Shown in pieces: positions 36,381 through 44,017 of a DNA stretch of 64,000 nt. The position numbers and the translations under genes were made by a program. Position 1 is the first letter of the stretch, and every line of letters starts with the position of its first letter. The DNA is from Catenulispora acidiphila DSM 44928 (lineage in GTDB: Bacteria; Actinomycetota; Actinomycetes; Streptomycetales; Catenulisporaceae). The notes below the pieces were generated by a model, which saw nothing but the letters and a program-made list of their open reading frames with translations, was not told the origin of the DNA and did not search any database. The stretch spans positions 3,534,001-3,598,000 of the forward strand of contig NC_013131.1 of assembly GCF_000024025.1 (NCBI RefSeq). The letters run 5' to 3'.

Positions 36381-37061
36381 TCACCCCGAGCAGGGCGGGC
36401 ACTCCCCGGCCGCCTGCGGTCGGCGCTCGATCACGTGCGCCGCAGCCGCCGCCTGCACGTTGATCGTCGCCATCGCGTGCGCGACGCTGTCGTGCAGATC
36501 GCGGGCGATCCGCAGCCGCTCCTCGGCGACCCGGCGCAGCGCCACCTCCTCCTGCGTCATCTCCAAGAACCGCGCACGCTCCCGCAGCGCCTGGAGCCGC
36601 TCACGACGATCGCGCAACGCGTCGCCGGCCAGGATCGCCGCGGCCGACCAGCCCAGGAAAATCAACGGCAGCACCAGTCCCGACGAGCCGAAGACGACCG
36701 CCGCCAGCGTCAGCGCCGCGAGCATGACGCCGGCCCAGCCCAGCGCCGCCCGGCGGCTGGTCTGCCAGCTCACACCGGCCAGCGAGATCCAGCCCACGGC
36801 CCAGATCGGACCGTCCGGGTACTGCCGCGCGACCTCGACGCACAGGATGAACGTCGCCAGAGCTGCCGCCGTCTGCGGACGCCACCGGATCAACGCCATG
36901 CACCCGCCGCCGGCGACGAGCAGGATGTACTGCACAGCATCGACGGCGCGGCTGTCGGAGCCCGCCGGAATGTGTGCAGAGATCACGACCAGCAGTGTCG
37001 CGGTGACCACGCCGACCAGCGCATCCGGAAGCCAACCGGGCAGCCGTTCAGGATGGACCAT
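36381..37061 (-). pseudogene. Sensor histidine kinase, truncated before the ATPase domain
   Basis: A 226-residue remnant of a NarL-type two-component kinase. Five membrane segments (residues ~12-146) are followed by a coiled linker (RRERLQALRERARFLEMTQEE) and the HisKA_3 dimerisation helix RLRIARDLHDSVAHAMATINVQ with phospho-acceptor His190. The frame ends at CPPCSG with no HATPase domain, which should add ~100 residues. No continuation is seen in another frame before the palindrome. The usual LuxR-type response regulator gene is also missing. It is most likely inactivated by a deletion reaching into the region of the palindrome; a membrane sensor lacking its catalytic part is a less likely alternative. 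Confidence 0.75.
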
Positions 37062-37296
37062 GGTCCAACGCTAGGTGCGAGGCACTCGCGCTACGTCCTA
37101 CCAGGGCAGCAACTGCGCTCTACGCTTCGGGCAGTACAGCCGCCACATCCCGGAGTAGTACGTGCGCTTGTCGCAGGTCGGCGCCGTTCGGCCCAACCAG
37201 GTGCAAAGTGCCCCAGCCGCGTGCGGCAGAATGTGGCCCGCGTCAAGGCTCCGAAGAGCCTAGAAGACCTCCGAACACCCCGAAGAAAGGCCCGCC

Positions 37297-37698
37297 ATGC
37301 TCGCCGTGAACTGGGACACGATCCGCCTGTTCCTCCATGTCGTGGCCGCGACCATCTGGGTCGGCGGGCAGATCACGCTGGCCGCGCTGGTCCCGGTGCT
37401 GCGCAAGGCCGGGTCCGAGGTGAGCAAGGCGGCGGCCAACGGCTTCAACCGGATCGCCTGGCCGGCGTTCGGCGTGCTGATCGCGACCGGGGTGTGGAAC
37501 GTCATCGCCGAGCACGACAAGGACCACGGTTCCTACCACACCACGCTGATCGTGAAGTACGTGGTGGTGGCCGCCTCCGGCCTCACCGCCTATATGCACG
37601 CGCAAGCCAAGAGCAAGGGCGCGATGGCCGCGTTCGGCGCGCTGACCGGGCTCACCGCGCTCGCCTCGCTGTTCGTCGGGGTCATGCTGGCGGGCTGA
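37297..37698 (+). CDS. CopD-like small membrane protein
   Basis: A 133-residue protein with four membrane helices. The first holds LFLHVVAATIWVGGQITLAALVPVL with the His-x-x-x-x-x-x-Trp spacing of CopD/cytochrome-b561-like DUFs. The second contains the Arg-Ile-Ala-Trp/GVLIATGVWNV pattern, the third starts YHTTLIVKYVVVAA, and the fourth ends the chain. Two membrane His residues could bind heme or copper, but no function is established for stand-alone actinobacterial members. GAAAGG lies six bases before the ATG. The 235 bp upstream (37062-37296) contain no other gene. Confidence 0.7.
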   Translation: MLAVNWDTIRLFLHVVAATIWVGGQITLAALVPVLRKAGSEVSKAAANGFNRIAWPAFGVLIATGVWNVIAEHDKDHGSYHTTLIVKYVVVAASGLTAYMHAQAKSKGAMAAFGALTGLTALASLFVGVMLAG

Positions 37699-37732
37699 GC
37701 GCCGCACTCGGCGCCGGGGGAGCGACCAAGTC

Positions 37733-39016
37733 TCACCCTTCCTCGGCGCGCAACCGTTCCAGCAGCACCGGAATCATCGGCGAGCGCCGGAACGCCCACG
37801 CGACCCTTGACAGCCACTGCACCTCGGCGTCCAGGTCGGTCGGGATCACATCGACGCTGACCGTCGAGGCTTTGCGGGACGTCGCCTCGGCGGTGGCGGT
37901 GGCGGTGAAACGGCGTCCGCGGCGCATGTTCTCCAAAGCGGCGGCGATCGTCGCCGCCTCGACGAGCGCGGCGTCGGCGTCGGCGTCGGCGGGAATGGTT
38001 TTGGCATCGGCGCGGCGGCTGACGACACCGCGCGGCGTGTCCACCTCGCTCGGTCCGGCCTGCTCCAGCCACGAGGCCACCTCCGGATGGTGGTACGCGC
38101 GCAGCACCAGCCGTCCGTCGTGGATCTCGATGACCCGCCGGTACAACGCGAACTCGATCCCCGCCGGCCATCCGGCCAGCAGCGGACGGCCGCCCTCGGG
38201 GAAGGCGATCTGCGGCATCGCCGTGCGCAGCGCCGACCACAGCGGTCCCATCACCAGGTAGCAGCGGCACAAACGCAGCCAGCGCGCCGCGGCCTGGAAC
38301 GTCACGCTCCACTTGCCGATCAGCGAGCCGGTCGCCACCAGCGTCGCGCACACCGCGCCCAAAGCATTGGACACCGTGTCCTCGCTGCCGTCCACGCTGC
38401 CATAGCGCAGCACGTGGACGATGTCGTCGTACGACCACAGCGTCCACACCACGCCGACGCACACCGCGGCCAGTACCAGCCGTCCACCCCAGCGCAGCGG
38501 ACCGGTCGCGGCCAGCCGGGCTTGGGGGAGCACCGCGACGAACAGCTCGATCAGGGACCAGATGGCGTACGCCGCGAACAGCGCCACCCGCACCGCCAGC
38601 GGCCAGCGCCCGGCCGGGCCGGCGGTCAGGGTGCCGTCGGTCTGCAGGGTCGGGCGGGCGGCGATGAACAGCAGCACCATCGCGACCTGCAGCCAGACCG
38701 CGAGGACGGCCTGGACCGCCGGCGAGCGGCGGCGTGCCGGGCGCGGGTTGACCAGGCAGGCCAACAGCATCAGGAAGCTCAAGGCGGCGGTGCGCACGGT
38801 GTCGCCGAGGGCGATCACCGACAGCCCGTCGGCGCCGGTGTCGCTCAAAGCGACGGTGCCGGGTGCCAGCAACGCCATCGAGCAGCCCTCGCACAGCACG
38901 AACGCCAAACCGGCCCAGCGGATCGGGTGCCGGGCGCCGGGCCGTTCGATCGCGATCGCCCAGGCGGCCAGGGCCACCAGCACCACCGCGGCCAGATAGG
39001 CGGCGAGGTCGGACAT
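37733..39016 (-). CDS. MAB_1171c/DUF6545-type membrane protein
   Basis: A 427-residue protein. The first ~235 residues hold about seven membrane helices (AAYLAAVVLVALAAWAIAI, ..., LVLAAVCVGVVWTLWSYDDIV). The rest is a cytoplasmic domain of the DUF6545 type, with WSALRTAMPQIAFPE, FALYRRVIEIHDGRLVLRAYH and a C-terminal helical tail. Such proteins are annotated 'MAB_1171c family putative transporter', but transport has not been shown; a sensory role is equally likely. The gene starts nine bases after the stop of the ImmA/IrrE-like gene. It forms the last member of a three-gene unit with it and the XRE regulator. Confidence 0.75.
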   Translation of the reverse strand: MSDLAAYLAAVVLVALAAWAIAIERPGARHPIRWAGLAFVLCEGCSMALLAPGTVALSDTGADGLSVIALGDTVRTAALSFLMLLACLVNPRPARRRSPAVQAVLAVWLQVAMVLLFIAARPTLQTDGTLTAGPAGRWPLAVRVALFAAYAIWSLIELFVAVLPQARLAATGPLRWGGRLVLAAVCVGVVWTLWSYDDIVHVLRYGSVDGSEDTVSNALGAVCATLVATGSLIGKWSVTFQAAARWLRLCRCYLVMGPLWSALRTAMPQIAFPEGGRPLLAGWPAGIEFALYRRVIEIHDGRLVLRAYHHPEVASWLEQAGPSEVDTPRGVVSRRADAKTIPADADADAALVEAATIAAALENMRRGRRFTATATAEATSRKASTVSVDVIPTDLDAEVQWLSRVAWAFRRSPMIPVLLERLRAEEG

Positions 39017-39024
39017 CGGGGCGG

Positions 39025-39546
39025 TCAGACCTCGCCCAGGCCGAACATCGTCTCGATCCGGTGCCGCGGCGGCACGGAGCGGCCCAGCGGCGGGCGGCCG
39101 CGCGCCGCGCGGTGATGGATCATGGTCGCGATCAGCTCGGCCTCGCGCTCCTGCGGCTCGGTGTAGACCGTGCGCCCGAGCACGCTGCGGATCAGCGAGG
39201 GGGACAGGTGCGGCAGCAGCGTGCCGAGGCCGGCGGCGGCCGAGCCGGCGCCGGCCGCGTCGTGCCCGCGGACCAGGTGCGCCGCCTCGTGTAACAGGAT
39301 GTGCCGGCGGTGCACCGAGCTGGTGTCGCTGGAGTAGATGATCAGGTCGGTGCGCGCGGTGGTGACCAGCAGGCCGCACGGCCGGTCCGGGCGCGCCGGC
39401 ACGCCGATCAGCTCGATCGGCCGGCCGCGCTTGCGGGCCAGGCCGGCGATGAAGGTCTCGGCGTCGAACGGGTCCGGCAGGTCCAGCCGGTCCACCACGG
39501 CCTGACACCTGCGCCACAGTCCGGTCCGGCCGCCGCCCGCTCCCAC
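39025..39546 (-). CDS. ImmA/IrrE-like zinc metallopeptidase
   Basis: A 173-residue soluble protein with the gluzincin motif HEAAH at 86-90 inside RRHILLHEAAHLVRGH, and a plausible third ligand Glu in the later EREAELIATMIHHR helix. It matches the M78/ImmA-IrrE fold. In known systems such proteases cleave a partner repressor (ImmR, DdrO). The upstream XRE regulator is the obvious candidate partner. The start is GTG at 39546, 43 bp after the XRE stop. The membrane protein gene follows after nine bases, so signal could pass from membrane protein to protease to repressor; this is inference. Confidence 0.8.
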   Translation of the reverse strand: MGAGGGRTGLWRRCQAVVDRLDLPDPFDAETFIAGLARKRGRPIELIGVPARPDRPCGLLVTTARTDLIIYSSDTSSVHRRHILLHEAAHLVRGHDAAGAGSAAAGLGTLLPHLSPSLIRSVLGRTVYTEPQEREAELIATMIHHRAARGRPPLGRSVPPRHRIETMFGLGEV

Positions 39547-39589
39547 AGCCCACCTCTTCCGCGCCGGCGCCCTCGCCGGATGATCGACG

Positions 39590-40078
39590 TCAGTCTTCTT
39601 CCGAGCCGCCTTTGCCCTGCTGCGCCGTACGGGCCTTCTCTTCGTGCCGTACCAGGACGTCGATCATGTCGTTGAGCGTGTCGATGCCCTCCGGGGACAA
39701 CGTCAACGCCCGCAGCGCGACGTTGCGCACCCCGGCGTCGCGCAGGACGCCGAGCAGCTCCAGTTCGCGAGCGATGGCAGAACTCTGATCATCGTCGAAA
39801 AAATAGGCTACCGGCACTTCGAAGAACTGCGCCAGGGCTTCCAGATGTCGCATTGTGGGGTTGTCCCTGCGCCCGGTGCGCAGTTGCCACAAATAGGTCG
39901 CCGAGAAGCTCTCCCCGGTCGCCTCACGGCACGCGGTGGCCACTTCGTCGTTGCTGAAAAGCTCCCGATTCGGCCGCCGCACCGTCTGGAAGAGGATGTC
40001 GATCTTCTCCGCGAGCGTTCTGCGTCCGCCAGGCCCGTCATGTGCCACCCCGCCGACCCCCTCACTGCCTGCCCCCAC
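39590..40078 (-). CDS. XRE family transcriptional regulator (partner of ImmA/IrrE-like protease)
   Basis: A 162-residue DNA-binding protein. The helix-turn-helix covers LFSNDEVATACREATGESFSATYLWQLRTGRRDNPTMRHLEALAQFFEVPVAYFF, with the long 'SATYLWQLRTGRRDNPT' recognition helix seen in actinobacterial regulators beside ImmA/IrrE proteases. The C-terminal ~60 residues are helical and could carry the cleavage or dimer region. The start is uncertain: GTG at 40078 is used, but the first ~22 residues are Gly-rich and may not be translated. It is divergent from the repeat protein gene. A dyad and promoter in the shared region suggest that it represses that gene. Confidence 0.8.
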   Translation of the reverse strand: MGAGSEGVGGVAHDGPGGRRTLAEKIDILFQTVRRPNRELFSNDEVATACREATGESFSATYLWQLRTGRRDNPTMRHLEALAQFFEVPVAYFFDDDQSSAIARELELLGVLRDAGVRNVALRALTLSPEGIDTLNDMIDVLVRHEEKARTAQQGKGGSEED

Positions 40079-40142
40079 GAGCCCGAATACGGGTCCATGC
40101 TAATCGATCGGGCGTCAGCCGTCGTGGACGGGACTTGAGGTC

Positions 40143-40171
40143 TTGTCAGCCAGAATGAATTGTTCTAAGTT
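40143..40171 (+). promoter_or_regulatory. Sigma-70-type promoter of the repeat protein gene
   Basis: TTGTCA (40143-40148), a 17-bp spacer and TAAGTT (40166-40171, fitting TANNNT) make a good vegetative promoter facing the repeat protein gene, with its expected transcription start near 40178. Confidence 0.55.
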
Positions 40172-40178
40172 CGCCAAC

Positions 40179-40196
40179 GAGTCAGACCGCTGACTC
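40179..40196. promoter_or_regulatory. Operator-like dyad at the repeat gene transcription start
   Basis: GAGTCA-gaccgc-TGACTC is a perfect 6-bp dyad with a 6-bp spacer. It starts at the expected +1 of the promoter at 40143-40171 and lies 34 bp before the repeat gene ATG. A repressor bound here would block transcription. Confidence 0.55.
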
Positions 40197-40229
40197 ATCC
40201 CTTGATCCCTCCCAACCTGGAGGTCGTCC

Positions 40230-40640
40230 ATGCCCACTGCAAGCGTCCGGGAACCCCAGCGCAACGTGCGCGAACCGCTGCGCAGCGTCAACGTCCGCGA
40301 GCCCCTGCGGGCCGCGAACGTCCGCGACTCGCTCAAGCTCAACGTGCGCGACTCGCTCAAGCGCAACGTGCGCGACGTGCTCAAGCACAACGTCCGGGAC
40401 ATCCAGTGCAACCTGCGCGACATCAAGCGCAACGTGCGCGACATCAACGCCGTCAACAGCGGCTTCGCCGAGCCGGAGGCGGACAAGGTGGTCAGCGGCA
40501 AGCTGATCGCCAGTGCCGACGCCGACAAGGTGATCAGCGCCAAGCTCATCGCGAGCATGGACGCCGACAAGGTGATCAGCGGCAAGCTGATCGCCAGTGC
40601 GGACGCCGACAAGGTGATCAGCAACAAGCTCATCGCCTAA
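40230..40640 (+). CDS. Small two-part repeat protein, family not recognised
   Basis: A 136-residue protein I cannot assign. Residues ~6-72 are about nine short units of 7-9 residues of the form R(E/D)xxxxNV (REPQRNV, REPLRSVNV, RDSLKLNV, RDSLKRNV, RDVLKHNV, RDIKRNV), basic and amphipathic with one Cys. Residues ~84-136 are almost four copies of a 14-residue unit, ADKVISGKLIASAD, near-identical at the DNA level (42-bp repeats). There is no signal peptide or membrane segment. GGAGG sits six bases before the ATG, and a good promoter lies upstream. The reading frame is conserved through all repeats, which supports real coding. It is divergent from the XRE-protease-membrane protein unit and may be its regulated output. 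Confidence 0.75.
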   Translation: MPTASVREPQRNVREPLRSVNVREPLRAANVRDSLKLNVRDSLKRNVRDVLKHNVRDIQCNLRDIKRNVRDINAVNSGFAEPEADKVVSGKLIASADADKVISAKLIASMDADKVISGKLIASADADKVISNKLIA

Positions 40641-41015
40641 CGCTCCGGCTTCACGCCAGCTGATGAGCGAAGCCACCGCGGGCCGCCGGCGACGGACCGA
40701 CGTTGAGCTGGGTGCACCGCGCCGATCCGCGGATGCCCGGGGTGGCCCGAGGCTGGCAGCCGAATGCGGACTATGCGGACCCCGGAGAGAAATCGTCCCT
40801 CGCCTCCGGGTTTCGCAGGGCCCTGCCCCCGGCCCGCTCCAGCCCGCTCCAGCCCGGCGGACCGAGAGCGGAACGTCCACCCGGGGTGTGCCGGGATTTG
40901 AGGATGCGCGGCCGTCGCGCTACGACAGCAGATGTGAATCTGATCCCGTCATCGCATTCACTCCAGTTTACAGCGGCCGCGCAGACCAGTAAGGTCGAGG
41001 CCTGATGGAGCCGTG
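40641..41015. other. 375-bp gap with a possible regulatory dyad
   Basis: No convincing gene; short frames here have no recognisable pattern or ribosome-binding site. GTGAAT (40934-40939) and ATTCAC (40956-40961) form a 6-bp dyad with a 16-bp spacer, and CAGAT/ATCTG (40929-40942) overlaps it, about 60-85 bp upstream of the DUF5753 regulator gene. This could be its operator; the evidence is weak. Confidence 0.35.
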
Positions 41016-41984
41016 ATGACGTCAGGGGGCGGATCGACATCCATGACTGAACGCGCGACTCTGCGGCACCGCAGGATCGGGGCCGCGCTGCGGGCCCACC
41101 GCGTGAACGCCGGGCTCACCCTGGAGCGGGTGGCGCACCGCCTCACCCCGGCGGACGCCATGTCCGCGGCGAAGATCTCCCGGATCGAGAACGGGCAGTA
41201 CGCCGTCAACCCGCACGACGTGCGGGCCCTGTGCCGCGTCTACGACCTGGACCAGAGCGCCACCGACGAGCTGGTCGACCAGGCCTCGCAGGCGCTGCGC
41301 CGCACCTGGTGGCAGGAGGGCGAGGCAGGGGTGCTGCCGGCGCCGTTCCAGCGCTATCTGGAGTACGAGGACACCTGCGTCGCGCTGGACGTCTTCGCGC
41401 CGGTGTTCGTCCCGGACATCCTGCAGACCGCCGCGTACACCAGGATGCTGATAGCCGGTCTGTGGCCGGACAAGAACCCCGGGGAGCGCCAGGCGCTGGC
41501 CTCGGTGCTGACCCGGCGGCAGAGCCGGCTCGCGGTCGAGGCCGGGCCGCGGGTGCAGGTCGTGCTCGACGCGCACGCGGTGCTGCGCAGCTGGGGCGAC
41601 CGGTCGGTCGCGGTGCGTCAGGCCGCTTATCTGCTGGAGGTGTCGCGCCATCCGCGCACCGAGGTGCGGGTCATCCCCGACGGCCGGGTCTATCCCGGCG
41701 CGCACACCGGATTCACGTTGATGACGCTCGGTTCCGGCGACAAGCAGGGCAAGCAGGCCAAGCAGGTGAAACAGGTGAAGCAGCCCGCGCCGGGCGCCCC
41801 GGCCAAGCCGGCCGAGCACGTGGGCTTCGTCGGCGGCGTCGTCGGCTGGTGCCTGGTCGACGGCGGCGACGAGATCGACCGGTACACGCTCACCTTCCAG
41901 CAGCAGCGCGCGGCGGCGCTGGGCCCCGAAGAGACCCGCAGATGGCTGCGGCTGGCGATCAAGAGTATGGGTGGCGTGGGATGA
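41016..41984 (+). CDS. XRE/DUF5753 transcriptional regulator
   Basis: A 322-residue actinobacterial regulator. The helix-turn-helix is RRIGAALRAHRVNAGLTLERVAHRLTPADAMSAAKISRIENGQYAVNPHDVRALCRVYDLD. The DUF5753 domain follows: FQRYLEYEDTCVALDVFAPVFVPDILQTAAYTRMLI and RRQSRLAVEAGPRVQVVLDAHAVLR. A Lys/Gln-rich insert (KQGKQAKQVKQVKQ) lies near residue 245. ATG 41016 is used because GGAG lies five bases upstream; ATG 41043 is an alternative. The stop overlaps the start of the condensation-domain gene in an ATGA, so the regulator and that enzyme are translated together. This makes it the likely pathway-linked regulator of the cluster. Confidence 0.85.
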   Translation: MTSGGGSTSMTERATLRHRRIGAALRAHRVNAGLTLERVAHRLTPADAMSAAKISRIENGQYAVNPHDVRALCRVYDLDQSATDELVDQASQALRRTWWQEGEAGVLPAPFQRYLEYEDTCVALDVFAPVFVPDILQTAAYTRMLIAGLWPDKNPGERQALASVLTRRQSRLAVEAGPRVQVVLDAHAVLRSWGDRSVAVRQAAYLLEVSRHPRTEVRVIPDGRVYPGAHTGFTLMTLGSGDKQGKQAKQVKQVKQPAPGAPAKPAEHVGFVGGVVGWCLVDGGDEIDRYTLTFQQQRAAALGPEETRRWLRLAIKSMGGVG

Positions 41985-43486
41985 CCGTTTCTGCGACTTC
42001 TCAGGGTACTGTTTCTCAGGACGCCGTGTCTCAGGGCACGGCGGTGTCGGCGGTGTCGGCGGTGTTCGCCGAGACGCCCGACGGCTGTCCGTCGCCGGGC
42101 TCGCCGATCGCCGCGACCCGGACGCTCGAGGTGCCCTTCTCCGGCGACGCCGCCGGCAGCGGCGGCCTGAACTGGGGTCAGCAGCACATCTTCGGCGCGA
42201 TCCGGAACCTCGGCTCGTCGATGAACATGTGCGCGGTCCGTGAGCTGCCGCCGGGCGCCGCCGTAGAGGACTACGCCGAGGAACTCAGTTTCTACCTGAA
42301 CCGTTTCCAGGCGATGCGGACGCTGCTGCGCTTCGAGGCGGAACACCCGCCGATCCAGATCGTGCACGCCTCCGGCACGGTTCCGCTGCAGATCGTGGAC
42401 CTCTACGACGACGCCGACGCCACCGTGGCGATCTCCGAGCTCGTCGCAGAGCACGAACAGCGCTCCTTCGACGACGAGCGCGAGTTCCCGATCCGCATGG
42501 TCCTCATCCGGCAGGCGGGCGTCCTGACGCACCTGCTGACCGTGCTCAACCACTTCGCGACCGACGGCGCGGGCGCCTTCGCGATGTACGAGGACTTCCT
42601 GCACCGCGACCCGGTGACCGGCCTGGCGCGCGGTCCGGCGCCGATCCATCCGCTGGACCTGACCGCCCAGCAGGCCACCCCCGCCGGACGGAGGCAGAGC
42701 GATGCGTCGCTGCGCTACTGGGAGAAGCAGCTGGCCGCGTTGCCGAGAAGACGACCGACCGCGGCGGTGCCCGAAACCGGATCCCGCTACCGCCGAGCCA
42801 CGCTGCGGTCGGTTCCCCTGCTCCTGGGCGCGACACGCATCGCGCACCGGCTGGACTGCGATGTCAGCGCGGTGCTGCTCGGCCTGTTCGCCACGGCGCT
42901 GGCCCGGCTGACCGGCGAGCGCCCGACCGCCGCGCAGATGCTGGTGAGCAACCGCTTCCGCCCCGGCATGGCCGACATCGTCGGCAACGTCAGCCAAAGC
43001 GGCCTGTTCGTCGTGGACGTCACCCCCGGCACCCTCGACGACGTGATCGAGAGCGCCCAGCGAGCAGTGACGCGCACCTACAAATACGCGTACTTCGACC
43101 TCGAGCAGTGGAAGGCCCTCCTGGCGGCCGTCGAACGCGACCGCGGCGAGGACCTGGCCCTGTGCTACTACAACGACCGCCCCTCCCAGCGCAGCGGCAC
43201 CGCCCCCGGCGCCCAGCCCACCCCCGAGGCCGTCGCCGAGGCCGCACCAGGCTCGATCATCTGGACCGATCTCCCCTTCTTCAACGAGCACCTGATGATC
43301 ACCATCGACAACATCCCCGACGACGACACCGCCATCACCGTCCTGGTCTCCGCCGACACCTGGCACGTCCCCCGCAAGGACATGGAAACCCTCGCGCGCA
43401 CTATGGAATCCCTGGCAGTCGCCGCGGCATACGACCCGGCGACGACCACCGGCGTGCCAGCCGCGGCGACCGCGGCGGGGGAGTAG
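41981..43486 (+). CDS. Stand-alone condensation-domain protein (C1)
   Basis: A 501-residue member of the NRPS condensation/acyltransferase (chloramphenicol acetyltransferase-like) superfamily. A low-complexity start (repeats of VSQ and AVSAVSAV) leads to LNWGQQHIFGAIR, the usual opening of C-like folds. The catalytic motif is NHFATDG with His191 and Asp195 (HxxxDG complete). The second half has NRFRPGMADIVGNVSQSGLFVVD, matching the floor-loop region. No adenylation or carrier domain is attached. Such free C proteins make esters or amides from carrier-bound acyl groups. It overlaps the DUF5753 regulator by four bases. Two related proteins are encoded at 44018-45286 and 45315-46679. Confidence 0.8.
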   Translation: MTVSATSQGTVSQDAVSQGTAVSAVSAVFAETPDGCPSPGSPIAATRTLEVPFSGDAAGSGGLNWGQQHIFGAIRNLGSSMNMCAVRELPPGAAVEDYAEELSFYLNRFQAMRTLLRFEAEHPPIQIVHASGTVPLQIVDLYDDADATVAISELVAEHEQRSFDDEREFPIRMVLIRQAGVLTHLLTVLNHFATDGAGAFAMYEDFLHRDPVTGLARGPAPIHPLDLTAQQATPAGRRQSDASLRYWEKQLAALPRRRPTAAVPETGSRYRRATLRSVPLLLGATRIAHRLDCDVSAVLLGLFATALARLTGERPTAAQMLVSNRFRPGMADIVGNVSQSGLFVVDVTPGTLDDVIESAQRAVTRTYKYAYFDLEQWKALLAAVERDRGEDLALCYYNDRPSQRSGTAPGAQPTPEAVAEAAPGSIIWTDLPFFNEHLMITIDNIPDDDTAITVLVSADTWHVPRKDMETLARTMESLAVAAAYDPATTTGVPAAATAAGE

Positions 43487-43491
43487 CACGC

Positions 43492-43554
43492 GGGCCGATC
43501 TCCCGACGCGATTACCATGGGCGCGGTGACCACGCCCGGTCGCGAGATCGGCCC
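43492..43554. terminator. Compound hairpin after the first condensation gene
   Basis: GGGCCGATCTC (43492-43502) pairs perfectly with GAGATCGGCCC (43544-43554), and a smaller GGGCG/CGCCC stem sits inside. It begins five bases after the stop. It may end the transcript or act as an operator for the next small gene. Confidence 0.5.
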
Positions 43555-43571
43555 TGCGACAGGACTCTGAG

Positions 43572-44000
43572 ATGATCGGCGAGCACTACGTCGTGGCGAT
43601 CGCGAAAGGCGAGCTGTCGCTGCTGCGCCGAACCGGCCTGCTCGCCGTCGTCCCGTTCAAGGCAGGCCGCGAACTGCGCGCATGGTCCCGGCGGATCCGA
43701 CCGATCGACGGCGAGCGCTACGAGTTCTCGGTCGCAGCGCTGCGAGCGATGACCGTGCTCAGCGCGATTCTGCTGATCGCCGCCGGATCGGCTATCGCCG
43801 CCAGCCCTCACCACCCCGCGCTCTGGCGGCCGGTGATCGCGGTCCTGTTCGCATCCCTGACCTTCCACACCTTTCTGTTGGTGAGCCTGGCTTTCCGGGT
43901 CGGCGTCAAGCAGAACCCGGCATGGCCCACCGGGCACTGGCTGGTGCTGCAGGCTGCGGCGTTGGCCGTGCTGGTGGGGATGGCAGTGACGTCCCGCTGA
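43572..44000 (+). CDS. Small membrane protein of unknown function
   Basis: A 142-residue protein with a basic N-terminal cytoplasmic part (KGELSLLRRTGLLAV..., RELRAWSRRIRP) and three membrane helices (~59-80, ~85-107, ~120-138). No family is recognised. It starts 17 bp after a compound hairpin that follows the C1 gene. It converges on the C2 gene with a 17-bp gap. Its place among biosynthetic genes suggests a membrane accessory such as an immunity or export helper, but nothing in the sequence proves this. Confidence 0.55.
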   Translation: MIGEHYVVAIAKGELSLLRRTGLLAVVPFKAGRELRAWSRRIRPIDGERYEFSVAALRAMTVLSAILLIAAGSAIAASPHHPALWRPVIAVLFASLTFHTFLLVSLAFRVGVKQNPAWPTGHWLVLQAAALAVLVGMAVTSR

Positions 44001-44017
44001 GGGGGAAAGCGTCCCCC

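Noticed and set aside
35790-36463. Small frames inside the palindrome on both strands with similar products
   Set aside because: They are similar only because the two arms are inverted copies. There are no start signals.
40115-40880. Other long frames on both strands over the repeat gene (Leu/Ser-rich, Arg/Gln-rich and Val/Asp-rich products)
   Set aside because: They are shadows caused by the DNA repeats. Only the plus-strand frame from 40230 has GGAGG, a promoter and constant repeat meaning.
40703-41005. 100-codon plus-strand frame ahead of the DUF5753 gene
   Set aside because: It has no ribosome site and no recognisable pattern, and its composition is like intergenic DNA.
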